Shown here one piece after another: positions 6,322 through 6,375 of a stretch of DNA of 6,375 nucleotides. How positions within the stretch are numbered: position 1 is the stretch's first letter; every line of letters begins with the position of its first letter. A program made the position numbers and the translations under genes. The notes under the pieces are model-generated. The model searched no databases and had not been told where the DNA came from. It saw only the letters and a list, made by a program, of their open reading frames with translations. This DNA comes from an uncultured Methylophilus sp. (GTDB taxonomy: Bacteria > Pseudomonadota > Gammaproteobacteria > Burkholderiales > Methylophilaceae): assembly GCA_936943315.1 (NCBI GenBank), contig CAKZJM010000229.1:1-6375 (forward strand). The letters are read 5' to 3'.

Positions 6322-6375
6322 ATGAAACAATCTCACATTGAAGTAACAGAACGCATCATCGAGCGCAGCCGTCCG
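6322..6375 (+). CDS. edd: Phosphogluconate dehydratase, N-terminal start
   Basis: Only 18 codons are present before the window ends. The residues HIEVTERIIERSRP align with the start of E. coli Edd, which has VTNRIIERSR at the same place. Edd is the cytoplasmic iron-sulfur dehydratase that converts 6-phosphogluconate to 2-keto-3-deoxy-6-phosphogluconate in the Entner-Doudoroff pathway. The ATG at 6322 fits the family N-terminus in length; the upstream TTGAGCGATAG offers only a weak ribosome binding site. The gene appears to have its own promoter in the preceding gap and is functionally unrelated to the glycan operon. The call rests on a short but distinctive stretch. Confidence 0.82.
   Translation, partial: MKQSHIEVTERIIERSRP

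Noticed and set aside
1..6375. Mobile element, CRISPR array or tRNA/rRNA gene
   Set aside because: No transposase or integrase-like frame, spaced repeat array, or RNA gene pattern was seen on either strand.

Overview
The window reads as a Gram-negative proteobacterial chromosome. It has an LpxL/HtrB-type lipid A acyltransferase at one end, a lipopolysaccharide-type decoration operon in the middle, and the first codons of an Entner-Doudoroff dehydratase (edd) at the other end. Coding density is high, GC is moderate, and there is no sign of a mobile element. The mix of genes would suit a betaproteobacterium such as a Methylophilaceae methylotroph, but that placement is an impression from protein style and was not tested.

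Layout. Positions 1-281 (minus strand) hold the N-terminal 93 codons of an LpxL/HtrB-like acyltransferase. About 45 bases separate it from a divergent, tightly packed plus-strand operon: an InaA-type kinase-like protein (327-1157), a family 2 glycosyltransferase (1157-1981), a 2-oxoglutarate/Fe(II) oxygenase (1978-2853), a tandem two-domain kinase broken by a frameshift (2853-4312), and a NodU/CmcH-type O-carbamoyltransferase (4340-6076). The first four overlap by 1 or 4 bases (TAATG, ATGA, TAATG), and the last starts 27 bases further on. A 9-bp hairpin overlaps the carbamoyltransferase stop codon. A 245-base gap follows, with a good sigma70-type promoter (TTGACG-17-GATAAT), small palindromes and an 11-bp direct repeat. 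The gap leads into edd at 6322, which runs off the window.

How the genes may work together. Three kinase-like domains, a glycosyltransferase, a hydroxylase-type oxygenase and a carbamoyltransferase next to a lipid A acyltransferase fit a set that assembles and decorates the LPS core or a similar surface glycan. As I recall, the Pseudomonas aeruginosa core-LPS region pairs heptose kinases with a carbamoyltransferase of this family. The 2-oxoglutarate oxygenase is the part with no obvious counterpart there. The most notable single observation is the one-base frameshift near 3926, which cuts off the second kinase domain although its downstream catalytic motifs are intact. It is either a recent mutation or an assembly error.
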